DNA from: Nigrospora sphaerica
Taxonomy: Eukaryota; Ascomycota; Sordariomycetes; Amphisphaeriales; Apiosporaceae
Direction of reading: 5' to 3'
Assembly: GCA_018287875.1 (NCBI GenBank)
Contig: JAGVVL010000001.1
Coordinates: 6,820,001-6,884,000 of the forward strand
DNA: 64,000 bases
The translations under genes were made by a program, and so were the position numbers. Positions 44,890-55,350 of the stretch are shown here, piece after piece (the first letter of the stretch is position 1; each line of letters begins with the position of its first letter). The notes beneath the pieces are model-generated. The model saw nothing but the letters and a program-made list of their open reading frames with translations. It was not told where the DNA came from and ran no database searches.

Positions 44890-45382
44890 CTAGGCGCAAG
44901 TGACGGTGAGACCGAGGTCCTCGACCTGGACCGCCTGGGGAACCGCAAAGTTGCACAAGGGGCAGCAGTAGGTTCCGCAGGTGCAGACACAACTCCTGGG
45001 CAGCACACACGCACACGCGTCTACGGTCAGTGACAACGGTTCCCCCCGTTTGACCAAGAAAAGAGGAGGGGGAAAGCGGCGGGACTCACTGTGTGACGGC
45101 GCCGATGGCCGCGGCCAACTGGTTCTGGGCCGCCTCGAAGACGGCCGCGTCCGCCGTCGCTGCCTCGCTGCATTGGAAGGTGGCGTGGCAGGTTTCGCTG
45201 AGCGCCACAGGGCCGCCGGCGCACGCTCCGCCCGCCGGCCGCGCCAGCGCCTGCAGCAGCGACTGCGCGTCGTCGGCGCCCGCCACCGAGACGGTCGCCG
45301 CCGAACGGCCCACGAGCGGCGCGGGCGGGAAGCGGGCGGCCGAGACGGCCGAGGCGAGCAGGGCAACGAGGGTAAATTGCAT
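44890..45382 (-). CDS. small secreted cysteine-rich protein
   Basis: Two reverse-strand exons (45090-45382, 44890-44995) join across a 94-nt GTGAGT...CAG intron to 132 residues. A signal peptide (MQFTLVALLASAVSAARFP) is followed by a mature region with ten cysteines. Three lie in exon 1 (GACAGG, ETCHATF, FQCSEA); exon 2 adds a dense cluster, SCVCTCGTYCCPLC, and a final TVTCA. The intron separates an Ala-rich helix-like segment from the cysteine cluster. I do not recognise a named family. Small size, secretion and even cysteine number fit fungal effector-like or antimicrobial secreted proteins, but nothing in the sequence proves a role. The start is the ATG that opens the signal peptide. Confidence 0.82.
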
Positions 45383-46680
45383 TTTGTTGGAGAGCCGAGT
45401 GTGAATGTCGGGCTGGGTGGTGCTGTGGCGGATTTGGATCGAGGGAGAAGACAGTATGAGTGCGAGGACGATGATGGTTGTTGACGACCAGGTGAGCCGA
45501 CGGCGCGGCGTCCAAGGCTTTATAGACACTTACGCAGAGAGTGTCTCTATTGTATAGAACCGTCGACTTCCCTCTCTGGCGCCGTTTGCCCCTCGCTCGT
45601 TTACGCTTATGCCACCATGTGATGCGGCGCTCTTCTTCGATTCGTTCCATCACAGCAGGTTTTCGCTCTGACCTTCCTGAAAGAGACCATGAGTTGTACA
45701 ACCCTGTCTGCAGGATCGCCGACATAGCGCCAGCGGCCGCCCACAATTCTACACCTAGCACCTGCGTGTATCCCTTGGTGATGACCATGGTGTCTGCAAG
45801 TGCCGAATCACTTACATGTGAGCTTGCGAGGTGATGCTCCCAAAACCACCCTACTTGTGCCAGACCCTCTCCTATTTCGTGAGGCTATCGCTAAACATCA
45901 GAGGGAATGGTCTACCTGCTCAACGTCCGCAGTGACTAAGCCCGTCCAATGGAAGCGAGGCTCGATATTCACTGGTCGCCCTGGTGTAACCCTCATTCTG
46001 CAAGGAAGAGTTATACGGCCGCCAAGACTGGCGATTGTATGCATACTTGCTGACTGCATTATACCAACCATTGCCCCAGACCCCGCATTCTCGCTGACGA
46101 CCATTCGCCCCAGATTCGGCCCGCAGCGACCTGCCAAACACGTTGGCCTGCATCCACTAGCAAAGACACCACGAATGACATGGTTGTGATACATGGTGGG
46201 TGTAGGGATCCAAATCCTTTGGGAGCCTTGCTGGCCCAGATCGTCCCTCACCAGGGGCCCGTGGCTATAACCAGAGGCAGACCTAACGATGAAAGAGGGC
46301 TGGCCGCACATTGACCAGGAACTCCAACGACCTCATAATGACAGTGCGGGGAAGGTGGAGTGCCATTTCTCGGGCAGGGCATTCCAGGTATGCAACATCC
46401 TTCAACAAATGAGTCGCCAATCCGGTTTCCGGAGCAACCTTCAATAGGAAACTTCATTCGGCGGCGAGGAAAATATGCCCAGGGTTTGTAGGGCCGATAG
46501 TCATCCTGCAGGATCTGAGGTTGGGTCGAGCGAGATCACCGTGGGTAATGGGAGATAGACTGAATGGCTCGATGGAGCTGTCGGTGACAGTACACCACCA
46601 AGAAGTGCAGCCTCGGGTTATAGAGAGGGAAGGGAATGGCCCAAGTGGACCGGGACTCGTCCATGCTCTCCATGGTATGC
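45383..46680. other. intergenic region with overlapping open frames
   Basis: It lies upstream of the small secreted-protein gene and downstream of the DUF1365 gene. Both strands stay open for unusually long stretches (45898-46311 reverse, 45800-46189 forward, 46248-46457 reverse with six cysteines), but none shows a domain or signal peptide I trust. Confidence 0.45.
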
Positions 46681-48557
46681 TTAACGCGTCACCAGCCAAG
46701 CCAGGAGGCCCCTAGCAACAAGTACCTCCAACCTCAGAAGATCCATGCTACCGAGCGCAATTCTGTCCGCAATGAACAGCTTCAGGACCAACGATCGATA
46801 GGCCTTCCTTGCTTCCGGCTCCTCATGGGCCAGTACGTATCCGTCCATGGACGAAGGCCTGAACTCTCGGATGTCGTGTCCGCTATCAGACCCGGTCCCC
46901 GTTGCCTGGGCAGACGCTTGGCTTGAGGTCATGGGCCGTACTATCCGCTCCGGCCTTCGACGTAGACGTTGGATCATTTTGAATTGGCCATACTCAAATC
47001 GGCTCGAGAGGTGCAGAGTCGGGGGCGGCTTCTTAAAAACCAGCTTGGGCAAGAGGTCAGGCCTCGATACCCAGATTGTACAGTTTTCGCGCAGCTCGCA
47101 AAAGAGGGCTTCAAGATCATGCGCATAATACACAAACCTGGAATAAAAGGCAGGTGTCAATACCTTGAACTCAAGTTCCTGCACAGCGTTTCCGGCCGAG
47201 ATTTGGCCGGATGAGTTCATAGTCTCGGCGCCGGCTCCGGCGATGCCGCTGGGCACGTAGCGTACCCTGAGGGGCTCCAAGCATTGAGTGACCAGATATC
47301 GCAGGTAGTTTCGGAAGAATGCCTCGAGGTGGCGCTCCGTGTCATCTGCATGGCGCCCCAGGCTCTCCTTGAGAGGCTCTGGCCTGTACCAAACATGGAG
47401 TTTGCGCCGGAAGAAGAGCAGTCCGGCCTCCTTGACAATGCGTGGGAACGTGACGAATCCCACCCACCACCAAGCGAGTAGGAACCTGGCCTTCTGCCAT
47501 GTGCTCATGACGACGGGATCTAGTGCGTCGCCTTCTGAGAACACACGGGCAACCAACTTGGCGTGGTTTTTGGACGACGACAAGCTGATGATGTTGTTAA
47601 CGTGGCCGCGACCCTCCAACATGGGGGCTAATGGGTCATGGGCCACGAGGGAGTAGGCACCCTTTCTGGAGTTGAAGGGCGAAACATGAAAGTCTTTCGG
47701 CCAGGCACGTCGAAGTGGCTTCGGCTCAGTCAATAAAGGTTGTGCCTTGGTGTCAAGTGCTGGGGAGCTGCTGAGAGCCGTATCCGCCGTGGCAAGGGCG
47801 GCGTCATCTGAGCCCAGAAAATACATGCGCCTCTCGTCAAATGTGTTATTGACTTCGAGAACCATGGCCGCCATATTTTTCTCGGCCGAGTAAAGATACC
47901 AAAATGAGACCGGGTTGAAGTGGTAGCCCATGAATCTGGCGGCAGTGACCAAATAAGCATAGGGGTAGTGCCTCGGGTCGGCATTCTTGTCATGTCAGCC
48001 GGTGCTTCTGGTCTCGTGGGGAGGCCACAACCTACTTGCGACTCCAAGAAAGCATCCAGCTTTTCCCTTAACCCCGAGCGGCCATTGTCCCTGTCGAGGT
48101 AGTCGGCAGCATTGATGTGGTACCAGCCCTTGGCCTTGCTGGATCCAGCCGAGATCATGCCACCGGCGATACCATTCCACCCCACGGGAATACCGACCAA
48201 CAGATAGGAGTAAGCAAAAGAATGCTTCTTCGGAAACATGCGAGAGTGAGTCGTCGTGCAGGGAAACAGAAGAGGTCTCATCGAGCCGATTCCTCCCGGC
48301 GCTTGCCCCGGCCTAGCCCGCGACTGCACAAGACGACCTGCCAGCAGGATGCAGACAACCGCTGGAGCGGCTGCTGCTATCACTCTCAATGTGGTGACAT
48401 GCTCCGCGAGGAGCCGCAGCACGGGCGTGCCGGTCTGCGATAAGGCCCACGCGGCAAGGAGCACCGCATCCACGGTGCTCCCGCAGGCCAGGTAGTAGCA
48501 TGCTGCAGCACTTCTCAGCGCTAGGGAATGCCAGGGCGTTCCGAGGAGGGCGTCCAT
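46681..48557 (-). CDS. DUF1365-family protein
   Basis: Two reverse-strand exons (48036-48557, 46681-47985) join in phase 0 across a 50-nt GTAGGT...AAG intron to 608 residues. The first 90 residues contain hydrophobic segments suggesting membrane association. The DUF1365 signature is strong: SMRPLLFPCTTTHSRMFPKKHSFAYSY, then ADPRHYPYAYLVTAARFMGYHFNPVSFWYLYS restored by the splice, KDFHVSPFN and a long helical C-terminal part. Bacterial DUF1365 proteins are about 250 residues; fungal forms are longer, with N- and C-terminal extensions as here. The function is unknown; in bacteria the gene often neighbours cyclopropane-fatty-acid synthase and amine oxidase genes, but no such neighbour exists here. 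The acceptor is the less common AAG, so the splice deserves checking. ATG 48557 is the first in frame; a GTG lies upstream. Confidence 0.9.
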
Positions 48558-49253
48558 TTGCGCTGCTTCCACTACGGCATACGGGTCGAACGAGGGATTG
48601 CAGTAGATGCGGAACGCCGGGGGCTGGCTCCGGTGCGAGAGCCGCGATGGCGACGAAGGTCAAGTAAGTAAGGCCCAATCAAAGTCGAAAATAGACACAC
48701 TATGAATGTTCTGTGGTGAAACGTCGCAACTGATCCAGGAACCCGTGGCTGCCATTCGCCAAAGTTGCCGTCCCACTCCTAATAGTGGGGTAGGTCGTGA
48801 CGTCTGAGGTGTACCTTTGGGGTACGGACTGCGGGATGCCCGAAAACAACCCTTTCAAAAGCGCTGCTTATGCGCCAGCCACGCACATCAGCCTCGCTTG
48901 GTTGCCTCACCAGTGGCGTTGATGCTTTGTCAGGTACGGGACTTTCTTGGCCGTCTGACTCGATCGGGCACAAAGACCCATGATGTTGGTTGGACCCTTC
49001 GATTGAGGCTGCCGGTGGGTGTGTGTGCTGGTGAGTGTCGTGCCTGCGCCTACGCCTGCGCCTGCGCTCCTGCACACCGTCATAAAGCCCGCGCAGCCCA
49101 GCCCGATTCCATTGCTTTCCACCCCGGCTTCTTATTCCACCCGCCACTTCTTGTCTCGGCCAACAACCACCTTTCCTCAATCCATCACAACCACCACACG
49201 CATTCCTCTACCCCCTTCTTTTCGCCGACCACCTACCCCAACCGCCGCCCAAC
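48558..49253. other. divergent intergenic region
   Basis: The shared promoter interval of the DUF1365 gene (-) and MBF1 (+). The last 120 nt before the MBF1 start are pyrimidine- and CA-rich (CCACCACACG, CCCCCTTCTTTTCG), as in leaders of highly expressed fungal genes. Confidence 0.55.
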
Positions 49254-49980
49254 ATGTCTGACGACTGGAACTCCGTCACCAAGATCGGCAGCAAGACTCG
49301 CGGCGGCGCCGGCGGCCCGCGCGATACTGTGCTGCGCGGCCAGAGCGCTCTCAACGCCGCCAGGAGGAGTGGTTCCACCATCACCACGGAGAAGAAGTAC
49401 GCGACCGCCAATGCCGTAAGTTTCCCGACCCCGACTGCCCCTCCGTTGCCCCTCCGGATCCTTCTCATGCCCTCGCGTGCTCGTCCGCCATGACGCTGGT
49501 CCGACCCACACTTTGCCGCTCCACCTGCATCGTCATCCGGCAGCGCAACGGCGAAAATTCGCCTATGATAGTCGGGTGGTCATCATCACGATACCGCCCC
49601 TCGCCTGCATCTTTCCACGTTCGCTCAGAAATTGCAAGACGCACCAATGCTGACCCAAATACGTCCGATAGACAAACACTGGCGGTGATGGTCAGCGTCT
49701 GACCAAGGTGGACCGGAGCGACGACATCATCAAGCCGAACACGGTGGGCAAAGAGGTCGGCGACGCCATCTCGCGGACGCGCCAGCAGATGGAGCCCAAG
49801 ATGACGCAGAAGGACCTGGCCACCAAGTGCAACACCATTCCGAGCGTCATCGCCGACTTTGAGCGCGGCACCGCCGCCCCCGACCAGAAGATCTTGGCTA
49901 ACATGGAGCGTGTGCTCAACGTCAAGCTACGGGGTGCGGGCATTGGCGAGCCCAAGTTCAAGAAGAAGGATGCCAAATAA
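49254..49980 (+). CDS. MBF1: multiprotein-bridging factor 1 (MBF1)
   Basis: Two exons (49254-49415, 49672-49980) join in phase 0 across a 256-nt GTAAGT...TAG intron to 156 residues, the normal MBF1 length. The N-terminal MBF1 domain starts [12 protein letters not shown] and includes [13 protein letters not shown] and TEKKYATAN. The C-terminal part is the Cro/XRE-type helix-turn-helix: [20 protein letters not shown] followed by [14 protein letters not shown] and [14 protein letters not shown]1 bridges TBP and bZIP activators such as Gcn4/cpc-1 and also acts at collided ribosomes to prevent frameshifting. The start has an AACATGTCT context right after a pyrimidine-rich leader. The ending KFKKKDAK is the usual basic tail. 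Confidence 0.97.
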
Positions 49981-50491
49981 GGGGGGGAGCGATGAGGTCG
50001 CTGCGACGACATTTCAGCGTGGGGAGGAAGGTGTGAGAGACTGGGCTGCAGAGCCACATGCTAGCTCCGGCGGCAAAAGCCCCAGCGTCTGGCACGAGGC
50101 GCCCAGGGTTAGAGGCGGCTATGATACCATAATCCGCCGAATGATTTGCATAAAAGCCTTCTAGGCGACACGACACGGAGTCTTGTCGCTTTTGCCAGGG
50201 GGTATTGGGAACTTTGCGGTCCTTGTCATAGACAAATAGAGCATCATTTGACATGCAGCCAGCGTTCTTGGGGGCATTGTGAGAAACAGACAGCATGCTG
50301 AGGCACGTACAGCGAGTCCAAACTCGAGTGTTAGGAAGCATTCATGAATACGTTTAAAAAACACAACGTGGTATCCTTTCAAGTGACCGAACCATGGAAC
50401 GCCGGGCTAATGCCATCCTGTACCGCGCTGAGCCGCGCTAAGCCAACCGTTTCCCCCCAACTCCCAGAAGCACAACCGAATACGCAAGGTT
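49981..50491. other. convergent intergenic region
   Basis: MBF1 (+) and the Cdt1-like gene (-) converge here. No ORF of interest. Confidence 0.6.
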
Positions 50492-51961
50492 CTACGCCCT
50501 CGAAACGTCCTGCACACGCCGTTCCACCTCGGCTTTGCTCAGCTGGCGGCCCGTCTCCACCACGACGTTCTCCCGCTGCCCGATGGTGACCACCCGGATC
50601 CATTCGGGAGCGACCTCGTGGGCGAGCAGGCGCACGCATACAACGCCCTCATCCTTGGAAATGCCCATCTTGAAAGAGTCCTTCAGCTTCTCGACCATGA
50701 CGGCCATGGTGAAGGAGATGCGTCCCTGCCCCGCGGCGCTCGCCCGGCTCAGCATGCCGATCATCGAAGCCACCTCTGCGACCCGCTGGAGGGCCGCGAT
50801 CCGCTCACGCTGCTCCGGGGTGAGACCGGCGGGCACGGCAGTCTTCTGCAGCTGCTTCTGTCGGATGCGGTCGAGGAGGCTCAGCTTGGGCCCCTCGGGG
50901 TGGGCGGCGGCCGGCTTGGTTTCCTTCTCGAGTTTCTTGACGGCAATCCCCTGTTTGAGCTCCTCCAGGCGCTTTTGGCCCTGAGCCGTGAGGGGAGACG
51001 CCTTGGCGACCGACTCGCAGACGTCGACGGTGGCCCTGGGCAGGCTGTCGAGAAAGCGGGCGGCGTCCCTGTCGCCGCGGGATGCGAAGCGCGTCCAGAG
51101 TCCCTCGAGTTTGCGGCGGAAGTCGCCGCCCAGTTGCTTCTCGCGCAGGGGTCCCGAGACTTGGGCGGCGTCGACCTCGAGACAGATCTTGCCGCGGCCG
51201 TAGTTGAACAGCGAAAATAGCCGGCGTTGCGCGTCGAGGTTGTGGATGCCCACGCACAGCCGGAGGTCCGCCTCGCTGACGGCCTTCTTTCCCCAGCTCC
51301 GCGCAATGTTGGGGCATAGGTTGCGCAGGTCGGCCGGAACAGTGGTTCCGTTGTGGGCGAAGTGCAGGGTGAGGGTCTTTAGGAATGCAGTGTGGAGAGT
51401 AATAAGGCTGAGCACCTCGTTTGGCAGTTTCTGGACCCGTGTGAGTTCAATTTCTGATTCGGCCTCGGAATCGGCAATGGATGTGGTGGCGGTAAGTGGA
51501 GAGGAGCACCGCGAGGGTGATGATTCCAGCCTGAGTCTCTTGAAGAGCTTGTCGGTGTTGGTGGCCGACTCTTCTGAATCGGAGATGCTGGGGCTCCGAA
51601 CGCGCTTGAGAGGTGCGGGCGTGGGGCGCGTCTTCTTGGGCGGGCGGCCGCGACCACGCTTTACTGGTGTGTCGAAGGCATTTTTCGACAACGCGAGGGG
51701 AAGCACGGCCTTGACGGGCGTTTCGTCGGCTGAAGAATCATCGTCACTGGCAGGTACGACCTTGCGTTTCCGCGACGTGGGCGTCAGGGCCGAAAACTTT
51801 CTGTCCTTGGTAGGTGTCGCCAGGATGTCCTTCGTAGGGCCGCTGCTGCCGATAGACTTGGAGACTCGCGTGAAGGTGGTGATGTCGTTGGCGGTAGGCT
51901 GCCTGGGAGGCGCGGCCTTGTTTCTTGCCGACGCCCTCAGGCGCTTGACAGTCGTCGACAT
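50492..51961 (-). CDS. DNA replication licensing factor Cdt1-like protein
   Basis: A single reverse-strand exon encodes 489 residues from the ATG at 51961. The N-terminal 165 residues are basic, disordered and rich in Ser/Thr-Pro sites (ATPTKD, LTPTSRKRK, DTPVKRGRGRPPKK), which suit regulation by cyclin-dependent kinases and nuclear import. A central winged-helix-like region (VQKLPNEVLSLITLHTAFLKTLTLHF) matches the geminin/Cdc6-binding part of Cdt1. The C-terminal part (about residues 353-489: LSLLDRIRQKQLQK, VASMIGMLSRAS, DEGVVCVRLLAHEVAPEWI) is the Cdt1 C-terminal winged helix that contacts the MCM complex. Cdt1 loads MCM2-7 on origins in G1. Length and architecture fit fungal members. The frame is open 15 codons upstream, without an ATG. 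Confidence 0.85.
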   Translation of the reverse strand: MSTTVKRLRASARNKAAPPRQPTANDITTFTRVSKSIGSSGPTKDILATPTKDRKFSALTPTSRKRKVVPASDDDSSADETPVKAVLPLALSKNAFDTPVKRGRGRPPKKTRPTPAPLKRVRSPSISDSEESATNTDKLFKRLRLESSPSRCSSPLTATTSIADSEAESEIELTRVQKLPNEVLSLITLHTAFLKTLTLHFAHNGTTVPADLRNLCPNIARSWGKKAVSEADLRLCVGIHNLDAQRRLFSLFNYGRGKICLEVDAAQVSGPLREKQLGGDFRRKLEGLWTRFASRGDRDAARFLDSLPRATVDVCESVAKASPLTAQGQKRLEELKQGIAVKKLEKETKPAAAHPEGPKLSLLDRIRQKQLQKTAVPAGLTPEQRERIAALQRVAEVASMIGMLSRASAAGQGRISFTMAVMVEKLKDSFKMGISKDEGVVCVRLLAHEVAPEWIRVVTIGQRENVVVETGRQLSKAEVERRVQDVSRA

Positions 51962-53262
51962 GATGCGAGAATTGGGCGGGGAGGCACGACACACAATGGG
52001 GACCAACCGGGACTATGGCAGGTGGACAGACAGCTGGAGGTCGAGGCAACTCCCAAGGGCGATCCAGAAAGTACAAGACGAATGACAAGGTCGTAACCGG
52101 AAGACTTGGAGCAGGCGAAGTACAAGAGAAAGAGAGACCGGGAGAGACGGGTGGAGAAAGAGCTGGCCCAGGAAGAAGTGGCCCATGTCAGTCAGGGCCG
52201 TGTATGCGTCGCGATGAGTGCTTTGCGAGTAGCGCGTTTAACGGGTCCGATACGCGTCGCGGGCGCGTAAAGTGGGCTTTTTTTTGGCGCGGGGCCGTAC
52301 AACGGCGCGCATCCGTCCATCCGGTGGACAGGGTAGCGTACCTAACAGACATGGATGCCCGCCACTTTGGCGTTTCCATGACAGCCGTTGCGCGCACGTC
52401 TCGTTCACAGCAAACAACCCTGCCAGTTCCGACACGGCTCGCATTCTGCCGTTCTCTTATCCATACCCGCGAGTCGGACACCCAATAGGAGACGTGCAGG
52501 CGATGGGCTATCTAAGGAAAGAGAAAGAGAGATACGTGTTTATAACATGCCGCCTGCTCGGTTGGCGCAGGCCTTGAATCCGCTGGTCCGGCGTGCAAGC
52601 ACCATCGCCTGCCTACCTTAGGTACCTCTAGGGAGTCCGACCATCATTGCTGCGCTTCAACCCGCGCGCCGCACATCTTCGTCTGCCAACAAAGCCATCT
52701 CGTCTTACACAGGCTGGATTTGCAGCCACGAGGTCCAGGCTAAGAATCCAGTTAGACCTCAAGCCAGGCTCCTAGGAATGCCAACGGCTTAGTAGACTTC
52801 CATCGTCATGGTTGGTGGAACTTTGACACTGCGTCTGGGTTTGGCTCCAAGCGAACTGCCGCGTAGTCTGGGTACGTCCTCCAGCCATCGTTCGTCAGTC
52901 ATGCATGTCACACGTTCGAGGGCCTTTCCCCGAAGGGACCTGGCAGGTCCAGAAGACAAACTTGTGGAATTGCCTTATGGCTATGGTGAAGACGGGCCAT
53001 AGCTACGAACGCCGATATACCGGCCCAGCAATACCCATTATCCCCTTTCCAAATCGCCTCCGTCCTGTAAAAAGAAAACTCCTCGCCGCTGGCTTTTATG
53101 TAGACCTAGTCCCTGGCGCTTCCGATACCATGGTTATCCACTCCTAAAACGCCCAAATGATTCCTGCAAACAGACTCGCTACTGGCCACACAAAGACATG
53201 CTCCCGGTACATGCGGACGCGACGAAGTGGTACCCGCACGCATGCCCCAACCCATTCGGTGA
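51962..53262. other. intergenic region
   Basis: It holds the promoter of the Cdt1-like gene and about 1.1 kb without a supported ORF. A CTACCTTAGGTACCTCTAGG motif lies at 52614-52633. Confidence 0.55.
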
Positions 53263-53496
53263 TCAGCGGCGTATCGAGCTTCGCCACTGGTCGGGCTGGA
53301 AACTGACGGGGCTCGGGGGCGGGGGGGCCGGCACGTCCCAGTCTCGCTCTCTAATGTTGCGGTCGGGTACTGACAACTTTTTGTCGCTCGAGGCCAGCGT
53401 GGCGTTCAGGCTCTCGAACAGGTCTTCCGAGCTGACCAGACGCATGGGCTGGCGCGGAGGGGCGACAGGGATCGGGGAGGCGATGTGAGTAGGCAT
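53263..53496 (-). CDS. possible small hypothetical protein (77 residues)
   Basis: A reverse-strand ORF with an ATG at 53496 (context CTCAACATGCC) and a TGA at 53263-53265. Its composition is more protein-like than the surrounding spurious ORFs: a proline-rich start (MPTHIASPIPVAPPRQPMR) leads into a predicted amphipathic helix (SSEDLFESLNATLASSDK) and a charged stretch (SVPDRNIRERDWD), then a short proline-rich tail. I do not recognise the family. It could be a complete small protein or the first exon of a longer one whose splice site is not obvious. No signal peptide or membrane segment. Confidence 0.4.
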   Translation of the reverse strand: MPTHIASPIPVAPPRQPMRLVSSEDLFESLNATLASSDKKLSVPDRNIRERDWDVPAPPPPSPVSFQPDQWRSSIRR

Positions 53497-54460
53497 GTTG
53501 AGGTTCTATACGCGGAGGTGAGCTACGGAACCGAGTGGGACGCAAGCGGAACCCCAAGGGCCGCCGGGCCGGGGCCTTTTTTGGGGGGGGGGGGTGGGGT
53601 GGAGGCGGGTTCGACGGGCGTGATGGAAACCCATCGCATCCGTAGCCTGGAGGAAGTCAGAGGTTCAATACATACTGGTTTTTTTTCGAGACCAGAACGG
53701 CGGTGGTTCGATGTGACTGGTTTAGTTGCGTGGGCACCAAGATAGGCCACCAAGATAGACGGTAGTGAACGATGGCAACGGCGGGAAATGGATGGACGGG
53801 CGTGCAGGCCAAATTTGACTGCAGACGGCCCGAGGAGGATATTAAGAGGGATTGGAAATGAAAGTAAGTGGTCGAGAGTTGCAGAGCAGACCGATTCGGG
53901 GCCGTTTGAGGGATGTAAGTAGCGGTCGGTGGGATGGATGTGTCTCGGGAGGCCGTGTGGGAAAGAGCGGTAGGTGGTGGGTGGCGGAGGGCGGTGGTGT
54001 AAGTCAAGGTTGCCGCTGCAGGTGGAAAGTCGAAGTTTGTGGGGGAGGCGGCACGCCTAATTATGGATTCTCGGTGTCTCTTGCAGGGGGAGCCGGACAG
54101 TGGGGAGAAGAACAAGAAGAAGAAGTAGAAGACGAAGAAGACGAAGGCGGGTGGGCTGGCCGGGCGGGTACTCCGAGATGATTCAAGCAGGAAAAGGGTG
54201 AATACAGCTGATTCATCTATTTCGAACCAGTTGGATTGCTGGGCCTGGGAAGAAAGGGGGGCAGGCGGATGGGCATGTATGGGCATGGACAAGGGCATGG
54301 ACGAGCGCCGTTGCTTAAGTATTGACTCCTCGAACCACAGAACACGGCTGGCACAGATGGGGGTTGAGAATTTATTGTTTGCCAGGGCTGTCTGTACATG
54401 TACATGAGCGTGCCCGCGTACCTACCTCTTTCAAATTTGGGGAAGGAGAAGGAGGAGGAA

Positions 54461-54502
54461 CAGCAACAGCAGCAGCAACAGCAGCAGCAGCAGCAGCAGC
54501 AA
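54461..54502. repeat. (CAG/CAA)n trinucleotide repeat
   Basis: About 14 CAG/CAA units. In one forward frame it would encode poly-Gln, but the surrounding ORF has no other protein-like features. Confidence 0.9.
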
Positions 54503-55254
54503 CCAGGAACACAAACACCCGGCAATGCAGTCATCGGTGCGGCATACCATCACATATCGTATCGATCCTTTCCTTGGGGCCCGGTCGCCCGGCCTGGGCT
54601 TGGGGCTGGGCAGGGGGTAGTGGAAGGGCCATCATTCTAGGGACCGCTGGGGGGCGATGTGGGTGCGAATGGCAGAATGGGGCCGCCGGGCCAGCTATGG
54701 AGGAGCTCAGAGCCCGTACAGTGACAACGGGGAGACTTCCGTGGCAGACAGCTGGAGGGGGAGAAGCCGGGCAAGGCGTGCTAGCGGCACAATATTACGA
54801 CGGCCTTAATGCCAATCACCCCCCGACAGGAGTCTACGGCCGCCCTCCAAGACTCCGCGGGCGGAAAGCGACACGTAGATAGCTCGTCCGCGGAAAACAG
54901 AGATGCACCCATAACGGGGGATAAAGGACCTAATAGGTGGCTTGCTCACAGAATACAGGTACCGGTTCTTCTTCTTACCTTCGGTAGATTGAGGTAGCTA
55001 TGCAGATGCAGCCTGCCCATCAGCTTTCGTCAGCAGGGCGCTCCTCCCACCCGCGCCCAGCGGTGCCGTGGCCGATAGAGTTCGCTTCTGTCTCATTGCC
55101 ATGGTGCAGCGACCTGCAACCATCTGGCCAGACCGAAGGCCGGCTTGTTCAAGATTTTCGAGATTGCAGCAACCTTGATGCGAGAGTCCTGCCAAACCCA
55201 AGCAAACGGGCCGGCACCCGGCGCCTGTACCTGCCTACTTCTCACTTAGCAGGT

Positions 55255-55350
55255 TTTTACCGTAACATACAGGACTATTTTCCTTCCTTACCTGCTTAAT
55301 TAGGTAAAGTAGGCAAGTAGACAAGTAAAGTAGGTACGGCTAAGTAGGAA
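55255..55350. repeat. cluster of TAGGTA/AAGTAGG words
   Basis: Repeats of AAGTAGGTA, GGCAAGTAGACAAGTA and CCTTACCTGC words similar to the cluster at 41758. A dispersed intergenic low-complexity motif. Confidence 0.65.
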
